A stretch of 64,000 nucleotides of DNA from Endozoicomonas euniceicola. GTDB lineage: Bacteria; Pseudomonadota; Gammaproteobacteria; Pseudomonadales; Endozoicomonadaceae. Shown here piece by piece: positions 25,194 through 34,163 of the stretch. Made by a program: the position numbers and the translations under genes. Every line of letters begins with the position of its first letter. Position 1 is the stretch's first letter. The DNA lies in NCBI RefSeq assembly GCF_025562755.1, contig NZ_CP103300.1:3473001-3537000 (forward strand), read 5' to 3'. Below the pieces are notes generated by a model. It had not been told where the DNA came from. It was given only the letters and a program-made list of their open reading frames with translations, and searched no databases.

Positions 25194-26111
25194 ATGATAA
25201 ATACAAATAAGAAGCACGATCGCTACCGTTTTGCCGCCGCCCCCTGCTCCTGGGGCATAGGCAATCCGCAATGTTCGGACAGCCCCGTGTGGCGAAATCT
25301 GTTGCAGGAAGCTTCAGAGGCGGGTTACTCGAGTATTGAGCTTGGGCCTTATGGTTATTTTCCCACCGATGGCAGTATGCTGAAAGACGAGCTGAGTCTC
25401 CGAGGTATGTCGGTTATCTCTGGCAGGGTCTTTGAACCTTTGTGGGATCGTACCCGGCTGGAAGAAACCCTGTCCAAAACCCGCAAGGTCTGTCAGCTGC
25501 TTCATGCTGTGGGAGCAAAACAGCTGGTGATTGTTGATGCAGTCAATGATATCCGCGAGCGCTTTGCCGGTATCAGTGACCAGGCGGCAAGACTGGACAA
25601 GCCCAGGTGGCGGACCATGATGTCGACCATACGCTGCATTGCCGATATCGCTATGTACGACTATGGTATTAGAGCTGTTGTACACCCTCATGCAGGGAGC
25701 TATCTGGAATTTGATGATGAAATTTCCCGGATGCTGGAAGATGTACCTTACGAAAAAGCTGGCCTGTGCCTGGATACAGGGCACTTTGTGTACGCTGGCC
25801 TTGAGCCTGCCCGGTGGATGAAAGAGTGTACTTTCCGGCTTGAGCACGTTCACTTTAAGGATGTCTGTAACCAGCGCCTTGAACATTGCCTGAACAGTCA
25901 GATGGTCGGGTTCAGGGACGCCTGTGATTTTGGTGTCCTGCGGTCTGTTGGTGAAGGTGATATAGATTATTGTGCAATCAAAGACGCTTTAGACCGGGTT
26001 CAGTACGATGGCCATATAACCCTGCAACAACTTCGTGATCCGGAGTCTGAAATCAGCCCGTTTGAAGATGTGCGTCGAAGTCTGAATTATCTGCGTGAAT
26101 TAGGCTTCTGA
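25194..26111 (+). CDS. Sugar phosphate isomerase/epimerase family (IolE-like TIM barrel)
   Basis: The 305 residues of AP-endonuclease-2/xylose-isomerase-like fold open with AAPCSWGIGN, where inosose dehydratases have APDSWG. SIELGPYGYFPTD follows, then metal ligands in VVHPHAG, CLDTGHF and HVHFKD. The closest function I can name is inosose dehydratase (IolE), but no other iol gene is nearby, so an epimerase on another sugar is possible. A terminator follows, then a TauE permease gene and a LacI regulator gene on the other strand. Confidence 0.8.
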   Translation: MINTNKKHDRYRFAAAPCSWGIGNPQCSDSPVWRNLLQEASEAGYSSIELGPYGYFPTDGSMLKDELSLRGMSVISGRVFEPLWDRTRLEETLSKTRKVCQLLHAVGAKQLVIVDAVNDIRERFAGISDQAARLDKPRWRTMMSTIRCIADIAMYDYGIRAVVHPHAGSYLEFDDEISRMLEDVPYEKAGLCLDTGHFVYAGLEPARWMKECTFRLEHVHFKDVCNQRLEHCLNSQMVGFRDACDFGVLRSVGEGDIDYCAIKDALDRVQYDGHITLQQLRDPESEISPFEDVRRSLNYLRELGF

Positions 26112-26142
26112 ATCGGCAGCGGTACTTTTTATTACTAGTATG

Positions 26143-26170
26143 AGCCGTGTATGTTTTACACGGCTTTTTT
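26143..26170 (+). terminator. Rho-independent terminator after the isomerase gene
   Basis: AGCCGTGT and ACACGGCT form a perfect eight-base stem with a seven-base loop followed by a T tract. Confidence 0.8.
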
Positions 26171-26182
26171 ACTGGAGAGAGT

Positions 26183-26929
26183 ATGGACTTTGGTGTGCCA
26201 CTGTTGCCATTTTTATTCGTTGCTGTACCCGCGGTTCTTATCGCTGCTTTGGGAAAAGGTGGGTTGGGTAACGCCATGGGAGTGATGTCTGTTCCCCTGA
26301 TGTCGCTGGTGATTCCACCGGTTCAGGCGGCTACTATTCTTCTGCCGCTATTGCTTATCATGGACCTGTTTGCCATCTGGGGTTGGAGAGGGTTTGTAGA
26401 CTGGAATATCCTGAAGGTCATTATGCTACCGGGCTTAATGGGGGTAGGGCTTGGGTTACTGATTTTTTATCATCTGCCTGAAAATGCCATTCGTTTTCTT
26501 ATTGGTAGCATCGCTATTTTGTTTTGCCTTCATCAGTTTTTCTCAAAAGGAGCCGCACCCCATAAACCCAGCCGTCTGAAAGGCATTTTCTGGGCAACAG
26601 TCAGTGGCTTTACCAGTTTTGGCGTTCACGCCGGGGGAGCGCCGCTCAGTGTGTATATGCTGCCCCTGAAACTGGATAAAAGGGTACTGAGTGGCACGAT
26701 GGCGATATTCTTCGGGGTAGTGAATCTCTTCAAAATTCCAGCGTATGGCAGTTTGGGTGAACTGAGCGTTGATAACCTTATACTGTCGGCTATGATGTTA
26801 CCTCTCTGCCCGTTGGGTGTTTACGCAGGTATGAAGCTGGTGCATCGTGTTCGTGAAGCTATTTTTTACAGGGTGCTTTACACCGGATTGTTGATAACCG
26901 GCGTAAAGCTCATTATGGATGCGCTGTGA
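26183..26929 (+). CDS. TauE/SafE-family membrane exporter
   Basis: The 248 residues from the ATG at 26183 have a GGAGAGA site directly upstream; an in-frame ATG at 26147 lies inside the terminator hairpin and is rejected. Seven to eight hydrophobic segments and the family signature GKGGLGNAMGVMSVPLMSL near the N-terminus are present, repeated as FTSFGVHAGGAPLSVYML in the second half. Members export sulfite, sulfoacetate or related anions across the inner membrane. The substrate is unknown here. Confidence 0.85.
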   Translation: MDFGVPLLPFLFVAVPAVLIAALGKGGLGNAMGVMSVPLMSLVIPPVQAATILLPLLLIMDLFAIWGWRGFVDWNILKVIMLPGLMGVGLGLLIFYHLPENAIRFLIGSIAILFCLHQFFSKGAAPHKPSRLKGIFWATVSGFTSFGVHAGGAPLSVYMLPLKLDKRVLSGTMAIFFGVVNLFKIPAYGSLGELSVDNLILSAMMLPLCPLGVYAGMKLVHRVREAIFYRVLYTGLLITGVKLIMDAL

Positions 26930-26957
26930 TTTGGCCCCAATCAGTGAGGTCAGTGGT

Positions 26958-27989
26958 TTATTTCAGGTAGCGTACCGATTCCCTGATTTTAATCTCAGGT
27001 ATAAACTCCCGAACCAGTTTTGGCTGCTCCTGCTTTCCGGGCTCATGTTCGCCAGCGAGTGCCAGAGCCAGAGACGCAGCCGCTGTGCCCATGGCTTCAA
27101 TGGGATAGCGGACAGTGGTCAGTCCAGGGTTAAGGAAGTGTGCCAGCAGTACGTCATCAACCCCCATCACTGATACGTCGTTTGGCACCTGCACTTTGCG
27201 CTCCCTTAACGCCATCATGCACCCTGCAGCCATCGCATCGTTGTAGGCAAAGATAGCGGTAAATTCAACCTTACGGTTCAGCAGCTCAATGGTGGCGTTA
27301 TAGCCTCCCTGTTCGTCAGGCTGGTTTTTGCTGAGCAATCCAGTGTCCGGGAATATGCTGTGAGCCAGCAGAGCCTCCTGATAGCCCTGGTAGCGGTCAC
27401 GGGTATCTTCGAGTTCAAGGTGTTTGTTTTCTGAAGAACGGGAGATAAATGCAATATGCCGATGCCCGTGTTCAAGCAGATAGCGGGTGGCCATCTCTCC
27501 GGCTTTACGGTTGTCGAGATAGATGCAACGCGCCTCAAAGCCCTGAATGCTTCGATTGATAATGACCGAGCTGGTTTGAGACTCAAGCAGTTCCATCACC
27601 TGATAGTCAGAGAGCGCTTTGGAATGAACGACAATGGCATCACATCGGCGGTCGATCAAAGAGAGGATGGCCTCTTTTTCCCTTTCCGGATCGTGGTGGC
27701 CTGAGCTGACTAACAGCTGTTTGTTATAGTGACTCGCAACCTTTTCAACACCGCGCATAAGCAGGCTGAAGAACGGATCACCCAGGTCGCCGACCACCAG
27801 GCCCAGGGTATCGGATTTATTGCTGACCAGAGCCTTGGCAAAACTGTTCGGTTTGTAGTCAAGCTCAGACATGGCTCGCACTACAGCCTCTTTTTTGCTC
27901 CGGGCAACACCTGCCGTATTGTTAACGACGCGGGAAACAGTAGATATGGAGACTCCCGCCAGTTTCGCGACATCTTTTATATTAGCCAC
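26958..27989 (-). CDS. LacI/GalR-family transcriptional regulator
   Basis: Of 343 residues, the N-terminal LacI helix-turn-helix (IKDVAKLAGVSISTVSRVVN, hinge YKPNSFAKALV) is followed by a periplasmic-binding-protein-like sensor domain (TLGLVVGDLGDPFFSLLMRG through VSVMGVDDVLLAHFLNPGLT). It probably controls the adjacent isomerase and permease genes, to which it is convergent. The effector sugar is unknown. Confidence 0.92.
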   Translation of the reverse strand: MANIKDVAKLAGVSISTVSRVVNNTAGVARSKKEAVVRAMSELDYKPNSFAKALVSNKSDTLGLVVGDLGDPFFSLLMRGVEKVASHYNKQLLVSSGHHDPEREKEAILSLIDRRCDAIVVHSKALSDYQVMELLESQTSSVIINRSIQGFEARCIYLDNRKAGEMATRYLLEHGHRHIAFISRSSENKHLELEDTRDRYQGYQEALLAHSIFPDTGLLSKNQPDEQGGYNATIELLNRKVEFTAIFAYNDAMAAGCMMALRERKVQVPNDVSVMGVDDVLLAHFLNPGLTTVRYPIEAMGTAAASLALALAGEHEPGKQEQPKLVREFIPEIKIRESVRYLK

Positions 27990-28152
27990 TTTCGCACCAC
28001 ATCAGTGAACTCATCATGCTGTTGATTGTGCCAGACTGGCTATCTGGTATGTTGCCTTGCATCAAGGTTTAGAAAAGCTTTGCACGAAACCGAACAAAAA
28101 AGTGCAATACGTGTAATGGTACAATCTCTTTATAAGGACTTCGCATCCGCGG

Positions 28153-28168
28153 GTTGATCTGGATCAAC
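28153..28168. promoter_or_regulatory. Perfect FNR/ANR-type box upstream of tatA
   Basis: TTGATCTGGATCAA (28154-28167) matches the FNR consensus TTGATNNNNATCAA exactly and extends to a 16-base palindrome. It lies about 180 bases before tatA and 165 before the divergent lacI-type gene, in a 356-base gap without other genes. Oxygen control of one of these is plausible. Confidence 0.55.
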
Positions 28169-28345
28169 AAACCCATTGCATTATGGTTGGGTTGTGTTGA
28201 TTCCTGTTGTTTTTGGCTGGGGATGGTTAAGAATCTACCATCCACTATTTGTATTGTTCTTAATGACTAGCTGAGACTACTGATTGTTCTGTCGCTGTAC
28301 TGTCAAGTATGCTTCATTGAGTTCGTAATTTTTCAGGAGAGTGTT

Positions 28346-28540
28346 ATGGGTCTGGGTGGAATCAGTATCTGGCAGCTGGTGATTATTCTGTTGATTGTCG
28401 TGATGTTGTTCGGTACCAAAAAGCTAAAGACACTGGGCAGTGATCTGGGTAGTGCGGTTAAAGGATTTAAGGACGCTACAGCCAGTGAAAAGAATGAAGG
28501 CCAGGCTTCCGGTAAGGAAATCCCGCACGATAAATCCTGA
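28346..28540 (+). CDS. tatA: Twin-arginine translocase subunit TatA
   Basis: The 64 residues comprise a short N-terminal membrane helix (SIWQLVIILLIVVMLFG), the hinge FGTKKLKTLGSDLGSAVKGF and an acidic tail. TatA forms the size-adaptable pore of the Tat folded-protein exporter. An AGGAGAG site precedes the ATG. It is the first gene of tatABC. Confidence 0.95.
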   Translation: MGLGGISIWQLVIILLIVVMLFGTKKLKTLGSDLGSAVKGFKDATASEKNEGQASGKEIPHDKS

Positions 28541-28551
28541 GGTAATGCCCG

Positions 28552-28953
28552 GTGTTTGATATTGGCTTTTCCGAAATATTGGTCATTGCTCTTCTGGGGC
28601 TGGTGGTTCTGGGGCCTGAGAGACTTCCCCAGGTAATCCGTACCGCTGTCCGCTGGCTTCATCACTTCAGGCAGACTGCGCGTAATGTTCGGGAAACCAT
28701 GGAAAGCGAGCTTAATATTGAAGAAATCAAACAGGATTTGCATTTCAAGGATATTGAACGACAGTTGCAGGGTGTAAAGCAGCAGGCTTCTGAGGCAGGG
28801 GAGAGTATGAATAATATGTCGTCCCAGTTGCAGGAAGAACTTGATCGTTCTCTCAGTCAGCAGCTTGATAACAAGGAGCCGCTTGATAAGAAGGAGCTGC
28901 TTGATAGCAAGGAAGGCTCGTTGGTTAAGAGTCAACCAGGAGACAAACCATGA
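28552..28953 (+). CDS. tatB: Twin-arginine translocase subunit TatB
   Basis: The 133 residues start at GTG with MFDIGFSEILVIALLGLVVL, the TatB signature LGPERLPQVIR, and a long amphipathic helix. TatB with TatC recognises twin-arginine signal peptides. It overlaps tatC by ATGA. Confidence 0.95.
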   Translation: MFDIGFSEILVIALLGLVVLGPERLPQVIRTAVRWLHHFRQTARNVRETMESELNIEEIKQDLHFKDIERQLQGVKQQASEAGESMNNMSSQLQEELDRSLSQQLDNKEPLDKKELLDSKEGSLVKSQPGDKP

Positions 28954-29708
28954 CTTCCAGTGCAAGTACCGGCGACAGGGAGCAGCCACTGATCCAGCAC
29001 TTGCTGGAGCTGAGAACCCGTATTATTCGCAGCACAATGGTTATATTGATTGTGTTTGCCGGACTGTTTTACTTTTCCAGCGATATTTACGAGTTCATAT
29101 CACAGCCGTTGCGGGTCTATCTGCCCGAAGGTGCCAGCATGATTGCGACCGATGTCGCATCGCCTTTTCTGGCTCCCTTCAAGCTGACACTGGTATTGTC
29201 TCTGTTTATCGCCGTCCCCTATATTCTGCATCAAATCTGGGCATTTATTTCACCGGGGCTGTATCAACATGAAAAGCGTCTGGCGATACCGCTGCTAATT
29301 GCCAGTGTCCTGTTGTTTTACGGCGGAATGGCGTTCGCTTATTTTGTGGTTTTCCCACTGGTGTTTGGTTTCTTTACCAGTATTGGCCCGGAAAGCGTGG
29401 CGGTGATGACTGACATTAACAGTTATCTGAATTTTATTTTGAAGCTGTTTTTTGCTTTTGGCCTGGCTTTTGAAATTCCGGTTGCAACGGTGCTGTTGAT
29501 CTGGTCTGGCGTATCGGATATTGATTCTCTGACAAAGAAACGCCCCTATGTCATTGTCGGGTGTTTTGTTCTGGGTATGTTGCTAACACCACCGGACGTA
29601 ATTTCCCAGACACTGCTGGCAGGGCCGATGTGGCTGCTGTTTGAAATGGGTATTTTATTTGCCCGCCTGAATCCGGCTGTTTCTGCAAAGCGAGCTGAAG
29701 CTGAATAG
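28950..29708 (+). CDS. tatC: Twin-arginine translocase subunit TatC
   Basis: The 252 residues have six membrane segments, the N-terminal LIQHLLELRTRI motif (conserved Glu for signal binding) and SPFLAPFKLTLV of the first periplasmic loop. It completes the tatABC operon. No tatD follows. Confidence 0.96.
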   Translation: MTSSASTGDREQPLIQHLLELRTRIIRSTMVILIVFAGLFYFSSDIYEFISQPLRVYLPEGASMIATDVASPFLAPFKLTLVLSLFIAVPYILHQIWAFISPGLYQHEKRLAIPLLIASVLLFYGGMAFAYFVVFPLVFGFFTSIGPESVAVMTDINSYLNFILKLFFAFGLAFEIPVATVLLIWSGVSDIDSLTKKRPYVIVGCFVLGMLLTPPDVISQTLLAGPMWLLFEMGILFARLNPAVSAKRAEAE

Positions 29709-29731
29709 CTCATCAGTCAGTCGTGATGAAT

Positions 29732-29787
29732 AAAAAAGCTCTTACCATCTGCCAGATTTTATCATCAAAATTCTGGCAGACGGTAAG
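29732..29787 (-). terminator. Long hairpin terminator between tatC and the 2TM gene
   Basis: A stem of about 20 bases (29741-29760 with 29767-29787) is followed, read on the minus strand, by TTTTTT. It terminates the minus-strand 2TM gene and may also stop tatC transcription. Confidence 0.7.
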
Positions 29788-29825
29788 AACCATTAACGAC
29801 TAAATAAACGAGTGGAGCACATAGG

Positions 29826-30122
29826 TCATGTGTCGTTTTTCGAGTTTTTACCCAGTCTTTTCTCTATCTGTTTCCGCTCCCAGTTCGGCCCAAAAAGGTT
29901 AAAGACCTCAAAAACGCTGAGACCATGAGAGACAACACCAATGCCCCAACCCAATGCGACCCACTTAGCCCATAAGTAATCAGGCGATACGAAAAAATTC
30001 AGAATAAAAAGTGCACCGACGATCAAAGCATAAGAAGTGGCATGGGAGTAAAATGCCTTGATATCACGAACATGCTCTATCACTTGCTGCTCTTCTGTTG
30101 ATAACTTTGTTTCAGTGCTCAT
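29826..30122 (-). CDS. 2TM-domain membrane protein, probably N-terminally truncated
   Basis: The 98 residues from the ATG at 30122 (MSTETKLSTEEQQ) contain a 2TM domain: ATSYALIVGALFILNFFVS, then WAKWVALGWGIGVVSHGLSV. The frame continues to an ATG at 30218; there the residues LKSLAAVFQIDLSELSG look like the end of a XRE-type helix-turn-helix. Many relatives fuse such an HTH to 2TM. The structured repeat at 30185-30284 appears to have replaced the rest of the HTH, so the ancestral gene was longer. Confidence 0.6.
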   Translation of the reverse strand: MSTETKLSTEEQQVIEHVRDIKAFYSHATSYALIVGALFILNFFVSPDYLWAKWVALGWGIGVVSHGLSVFEVFNLFGPNWERKQIEKRLGKNSKNDT

Positions 30123-30184
30123 CTCTTTTTCCCCGGACAGTTCTGAAAGGTCAATCTGAAAAACCGCAGCTAAAGATTTTAACA

Positions 30185-30284
30185 AACCTTGCGAAATTCT
30201 CCATCCATAGCCTCTCATTGGGAGCGGAGCGACCTTTGACGGTTTGGATGGAGATGGATGGCGAGGCTTGCGTAGAGCAAGCCC
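30185..30284. repeat. 100-bp structured repeat, copy 1
   Basis: This is nearly identical to 35641-35740 (a few mismatches over 100 bases). It contains a 10-bp inverted repeat TCTCCATCCA/TGGATGGAGA enclosing about 36 bases. The opening TTGCGAAATTC motif recurs near 42597. It may be a MITE or a solo transposon end. Confidence 0.75.
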
Positions 30285-30380
30285 GCCACCTTTTGTGACA
30301 CCCTCTTTATGTGTTGGAGGGCCGTCACGGTGCCTGTTCCATCATCTAAGATATACTATTTCTCTGAGGGTTACAGGCGC

Positions 30381-30710
30381 ATGAGCTTTATACAAAAAGC
30401 CACTTTATACATATCAATATCCCTTTTCCCTACATTACTGGTTGGTGATGATATAATGATTTACTACGTCCAAATAGATAATAATCCGTTTATAATAAAG
30501 CTTGAGATTTATCCAGAACCCCATAGTGCCAGAGGATTCGTGCTTCCTATATGGTCTCTGTACAGTACTGTTGGCTCGATACTTCTTTATACCCTGAGAG
30601 ATGTAAGGTTAGATTTGCCAAGAATGATCCTGACCGCCAGGTTAATTGGTCAAGATATCCATTCGGAACTTTCCTTCCAGATAATTTCATATGATTGCTA
30701 CCGGAGGTAA
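30381..30710 (+). CDS. Small secreted or membrane-anchored protein, unknown
   Basis: The 109 residues begin with a hydrophobic segment (KATLYISISLFPTLLVG) like a signal peptide or anchor, then beta-rich sequence. The start chosen has GAGGG upstream; the frame also opens at 30309. No homologue is recognised. Confidence 0.4.
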   Translation: MSFIQKATLYISISLFPTLLVGDDIMIYYVQIDNNPFIIKLEIYPEPHSARGFVLPIWSLYSTVGSILLYTLRDVRLDLPRMILTARLIGQDIHSELSFQIISYDCYRR

Positions 30711-30810
30711 CAGAGCTGAACGGAGCAGTATCAAGTTCGTGTTTGCTTAACCCTTATCCGTTATGCGGCTTCTTGCAGGGCAGATCGGTAATACTTTCGT
30801 GGGTGTCGAT

Positions 30811-31326
30811 TCATGCTCTTGACCAATAGCGGGCAATATTTATACCTGAGGTTTTCCCAAACCTGGTTGATTCATATTCACCGCCATTTTTTTCAATAAC
30901 TTTTCTTGACGCAACGTTATTTTCATCAGCCGTGATAAGAATTTCTTTTATGTTTAATTTTCTTGCTTCTAAAAGACCCAATTGAAGCATTAAAGTACCA
31001 AAACCATTTTTCCTATATTTTGGTGCTATATCGTATCCAATGTGACCAAGTTCTTCTGCAAGATATTTACTATTAATGTTATGGCGTACCCTCAATGCAC
31101 CTAAAATATTATTACTGTTGTCTATCAACCAGAAATGACTGCATGGTGAATATCCTTGAGGAAGGTTTTTGCCCTTTCTCTGTTCTGACAGTGAGTTAAT
31201 ATATTTTGATAAATTGATTTCAGCATCTGTATATATGAAATATCGATCAGGGTCATTATTTCTGATATCAGTTATAAAAATAGAAAATTCATTTTTCAAA
31301 TTTTCATTTGGCTCAATTAATTGCAT
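30811..31326 (-). CDS. GNAT-family N-acetyltransferase
   Basis: The 171 residues from MQLIEPNEN contain the GNAT acetyl-CoA site (HIGYDIAPKYRKNGFGTLML) and the C-terminal NVASRKVIEKNGGEYE. It transfers an acetyl group to an unknown amine. The gene is clearly more AT-rich than its neighbours, which suggests acquisition. Confidence 0.82.
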   Translation of the reverse strand: MQLIEPNENLKNEFSIFITDIRNNDPDRYFIYTDAEINLSKYINSLSEQRKGKNLPQGYSPCSHFWLIDNSNNILGALRVRHNINSKYLAEELGHIGYDIAPKYRKNGFGTLMLQLGLLEARKLNIKEILITADENNVASRKVIEKNGGEYESTRFGKTSGINIARYWSRA

Positions 31327-31675
31327 TTTGAACTCTTGTTGTTTAATAGCACATAGCACTTGGGAAACCGACTGACCAGCATTCCCCGTTCATCAATGAC
31401 GCTACCGCCCCTCTCACCGGTAACGAGAAAGCTCTGGTTGAGAAAAGAACAGTCAGAGCCTGTTAAAAAGAATCACCAGAACAGGCGGTTAAACAATAAC
31501 CGAACCGTTTAAGCTCTATCTCAACTGTCAGTTGGGCAGAGTTTGCCACAATACCCGACTAATGGTAACCAGTCTGTTAGAGCTGCTAACTTTTTCAACA
31601 GTAAATTGAACCATTCAGAACTAGGCTTATAAGTGAAGGAAACTTCTTCATCCACTGAACAAGGAGGTACAGTTT
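31327..31675. other. Intergenic region, 349 bases
   Basis: It contains the leader of the gene at 31676, including a strong AAGGAGG ribosome site at 31662-31668. I see no gene or strong repeat. Confidence 0.4.
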
Positions 31676-32089
31676 ATGTTTGAAGGAATCGGATCACCTG
31701 TTAATACTACAGCCCGGCAGACCCGCTTACCGGGTCATAACAGGAACACGACATCTAACGGCCAGACCCGGACAGGTCGCAATGTTGAGCAAAAGTTTGG
31801 CCTGATAAATGCCCTGAGCAATTTACTTGAGGGATTGACAGAGTCGTTCAAACCCCTGGGTGATTTTCTCTGCAAACAATGGAAGAGCCTTACCAAGCTT
31901 GGCAGGGACACAAAACATCAGGCTAAGCAGGGACTCTATGATTTGCGTAAAGAAGTCGCTGGTTCAAAACTGGAGCGAGCCAAACTTGAAGCGAAAAAAC
32001 AGAAAGAAGATCTGCAATACAAAGGAACAGAGCGGGCTGGTGCTATTAAGAACCACCTTAAGGGCGGTCTTAGTCGTCTGTTTGACTAA
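31676..32089 (+). CDS. Basic, helical protein of unknown function
   Basis: The 137 residues comprise a polar N-terminal 35 (SPVNTTARQTRLPGHNRN), then amphipathic helices (INALSNLLEGLTESFKPLGD) and a lysine-rich coiled-coil-like stretch (KLERAKLEAKKQKEDLQYKG). The ribosome site is near-consensus, so expression should be strong. No family is recognised; an unstructured N-terminus plus helical body would fit a secreted effector, but this is speculation. Confidence 0.5.
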   Translation: MFEGIGSPVNTTARQTRLPGHNRNTTSNGQTRTGRNVEQKFGLINALSNLLEGLTESFKPLGDFLCKQWKSLTKLGRDTKHQAKQGLYDLRKEVAGSKLERAKLEAKKQKEDLQYKGTERAGAIKNHLKGGLSRLFD

Positions 32090-32136
32090 CCCCCAACCGG
32101 AGTAGTGGCCAGAGGCTGTACTCCGGACTTATCCTA

Positions 32137-33312
32137 TCAAAACAGAATGAAGCCAATGCCTGCGTACAGCAGTACCATCAGAGCAACCGGCAACTTCCAG
32201 ACAGCCAGCAGCAGGTAGGCCAGCAACGCGAGCGCAACATCTTCCGCCCCTTTAATCGCCAGTGTAATAACCGGGTCGTACAATGCGGCCAGTAGCAAAC
32301 CAGTGACCACGGCATTGATACCATTGATGGCAGAACGCAGTGTTGGCATCGCCTTCAGTCGGTTCCAGAATGGCCAGGCGGCAGCCAGCAATAAAAAAGA
32401 GGGCGCGAACATGGCAACCAGGGCAACCAGGGCGTTACTCAGACTAAAGCTGCCACCAAAAACACCACCCAGAAAAGGGGCCAGGGTAAACATGGGCCCC
32501 GGCACGGCCTGCGCAGCGCTGTACCCTACCAGAAACGCGTCAGCCGTTACCCCAGCGTCGTGTACCAGCTCAGCTTGAAGCATCGGCAGAACCACGTGAC
32601 CCCCACCAAAGACCAGAGCGCCAGAGCGGTAGAAACTGTCAAACAACTGCACAGCAGAGTTATCAGACTGTGCTGCAATAACCGGAATTACAAGAATGCC
32701 TGCAACAAACAAAACGGCTGCAGCAAAGGCTATGCGCTTACGCCCCTTAACCTCTGGTAATGGATTGGTATAGGTATTGTGGTTGTAAATAACATAACCG
32801 GCTATTGCCCCCGCGATAATGACAGTCATCTGCATGGCGACGCCTGGCACCATTAACATCAGGCCGGCGGTGATGATGGCCATCGTCACCCGTGGGCGGT
32901 CAGGGCAGAGAGACTTGCCCATTTTAATCAGCGCGTCAGCCACCACAGCCACCGCAAACAGTTTTACACCGTGCAAAATTCCCATGGCGGAGGAAAGCCC
33001 GGACACTTCACTGTAACCCATGGCCAGCAAGACCATAAGAATGGCTGAAGGGAGTGTGAAACCTGTAAAGGCTGCCAACGCACCCGGCAAACCTGCGCGG
33101 TCAAAGCCAATGCTGATACCCACCTGACTGCTCGCAGGTCCGGGCAGCATCTGGCAAAGGGCAACGGTATCAGCGTATTCCTGCTCACTTAACCATTGTC
33201 GTTTTTCAACAAACTCCCGGTGGAAATAACCGATGTGCGCTGTTGGCCCACCAAAGGCATAGCAACCCAGAGTCAGGAAACGGATAAACACTTCAAAACA
33301 ATTTTTCAGCAT
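32137..33312 (-). CDS. chrA: Chromate transporter ChrA (two CHR domains)
   Basis: The 391 residues hold two homologous halves. The first carries CYAFGGPTAHIGYFHREFV and CQMLPGPASSQVGI; the second has SGALVFGGGHVVLPMLQAEL and AQAVPGPMFT. About ten membrane segments are visible. It exports chromate or sulfate-like oxyanions from the cytoplasm. No chrB regulator is adjacent. Confidence 0.92.
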   Translation of the reverse strand: MLKNCFEVFIRFLTLGCYAFGGPTAHIGYFHREFVEKRQWLSEQEYADTVALCQMLPGPASSQVGISIGFDRAGLPGALAAFTGFTLPSAILMVLLAMGYSEVSGLSSAMGILHGVKLFAVAVVADALIKMGKSLCPDRPRVTMAIITAGLMLMVPGVAMQMTVIIAGAIAGYVIYNHNTYTNPLPEVKGRKRIAFAAAVLFVAGILVIPVIAAQSDNSAVQLFDSFYRSGALVFGGGHVVLPMLQAELVHDAGVTADAFLVGYSAAQAVPGPMFTLAPFLGGVFGGSFSLSNALVALVAMFAPSFLLLAAAWPFWNRLKAMPTLRSAINGINAVVTGLLLAALYDPVITLAIKGAEDVALALLAYLLLAVWKLPVALMVLLYAGIGFILF

Positions 33313-33376
33313 GGGTGATCAGGCATCTTGTTATTTGGAATCAGACATTTTAAAAAAAGAATACATTGATTAATCT

Positions 33377-34162
33377 ATGTTGATAAACAACTTCTGGATT
33401 TTTATGAAACCTGTCATGCGATGGTGTTTAAAGCAAAGCCTGCTGCTGCCGGCTTTGCTGTTATGGATGATTGCTGTGGGACTGATCTTTAAGACAACAC
33501 TGGGATGGCTGCCCTGGCTGGCGCTGTTTTCTTTGTACCTGTTGTCGACCACGCCGGTTGCTACGGTTCTCAATAAAGGGCTTGAGTGGTATGAAGCCCT
33601 GGATACTGAGTCCTGCAAAGAGGCTGATGCCATTGTGATCCTGGGGGCTGGATATCCCCGCTACCGACCCGAGTACAAAGGCTTTCAACCGACTGCCCTG
33701 TCTCTGGAGCGTATTCGTTACGGCGCAACAGTGCATCGCCAGTGTGGCGTGCCTTTGCTGACCAGTGGTGGCGGCGCAAGGTCTGAAGCTGAAACCATGG
33801 CGGAAACATTGAGTAACGATTATGGCGTCAAAACCCGCTGGCAGGAAAAGCAAAGCCTGACCACCTGGCAAAATGCCCTCTACAGTTACGACATGCTAAG
33901 CAGGGATTTGGGGAAAGAAGACCTTCGCATTATTCTGGTGACTCATAGCTGGCACATGCCCCGATCCGTTTTAAGTTATCAGAAGATGGGGTTTGAGGTG
34001 ATTCCTGCTCCGACAGTGTTTCCCTGGTCAGAGGTGCCATGGAAAAAACTCAGGTACTGGATGCCCCAGACTCGCAACCTGAGAAACAGCGAAATCGCTC
34101 TGCACGAGTATCTGGGACTAGCCTGGTACTGGCTCAGTGACCGGCTTCATATCGATAACTGA
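33377..34162 (+). CDS. YdcF/ElyC-type DUF218 membrane-anchored protein
   Basis: Of 261 residues, two N-terminal membrane helices (about 15-60) are followed by a DUF218 domain: ADAIVILGAGYPRYRP, LERIRYGATVHRQCGVPLLT, SGGGARSEAETMAE, TWQNALYS and VTHSWHMPRSV. ElyC-like members act in cell-envelope (lipid carrier and peptidoglycan) maintenance. ATG 33377 or 33404 may be the start. Confidence 0.85.
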   Translation: MLINNFWIFMKPVMRWCLKQSLLLPALLLWMIAVGLIFKTTLGWLPWLALFSLYLLSTTPVATVLNKGLEWYEALDTESCKEADAIVILGAGYPRYRPEYKGFQPTALSLERIRYGATVHRQCGVPLLTSGGGARSEAETMAETLSNDYGVKTRWQEKQSLTTWQNALYSYDMLSRDLGKEDLRIILVTHSWHMPRSVLSYQKMGFEVIPAPTVFPWSEVPWKKLRYWMPQTRNLRNSEIALHEYLGLAWYWLSDRLHIDN

Positions 34163-34163
34163 A

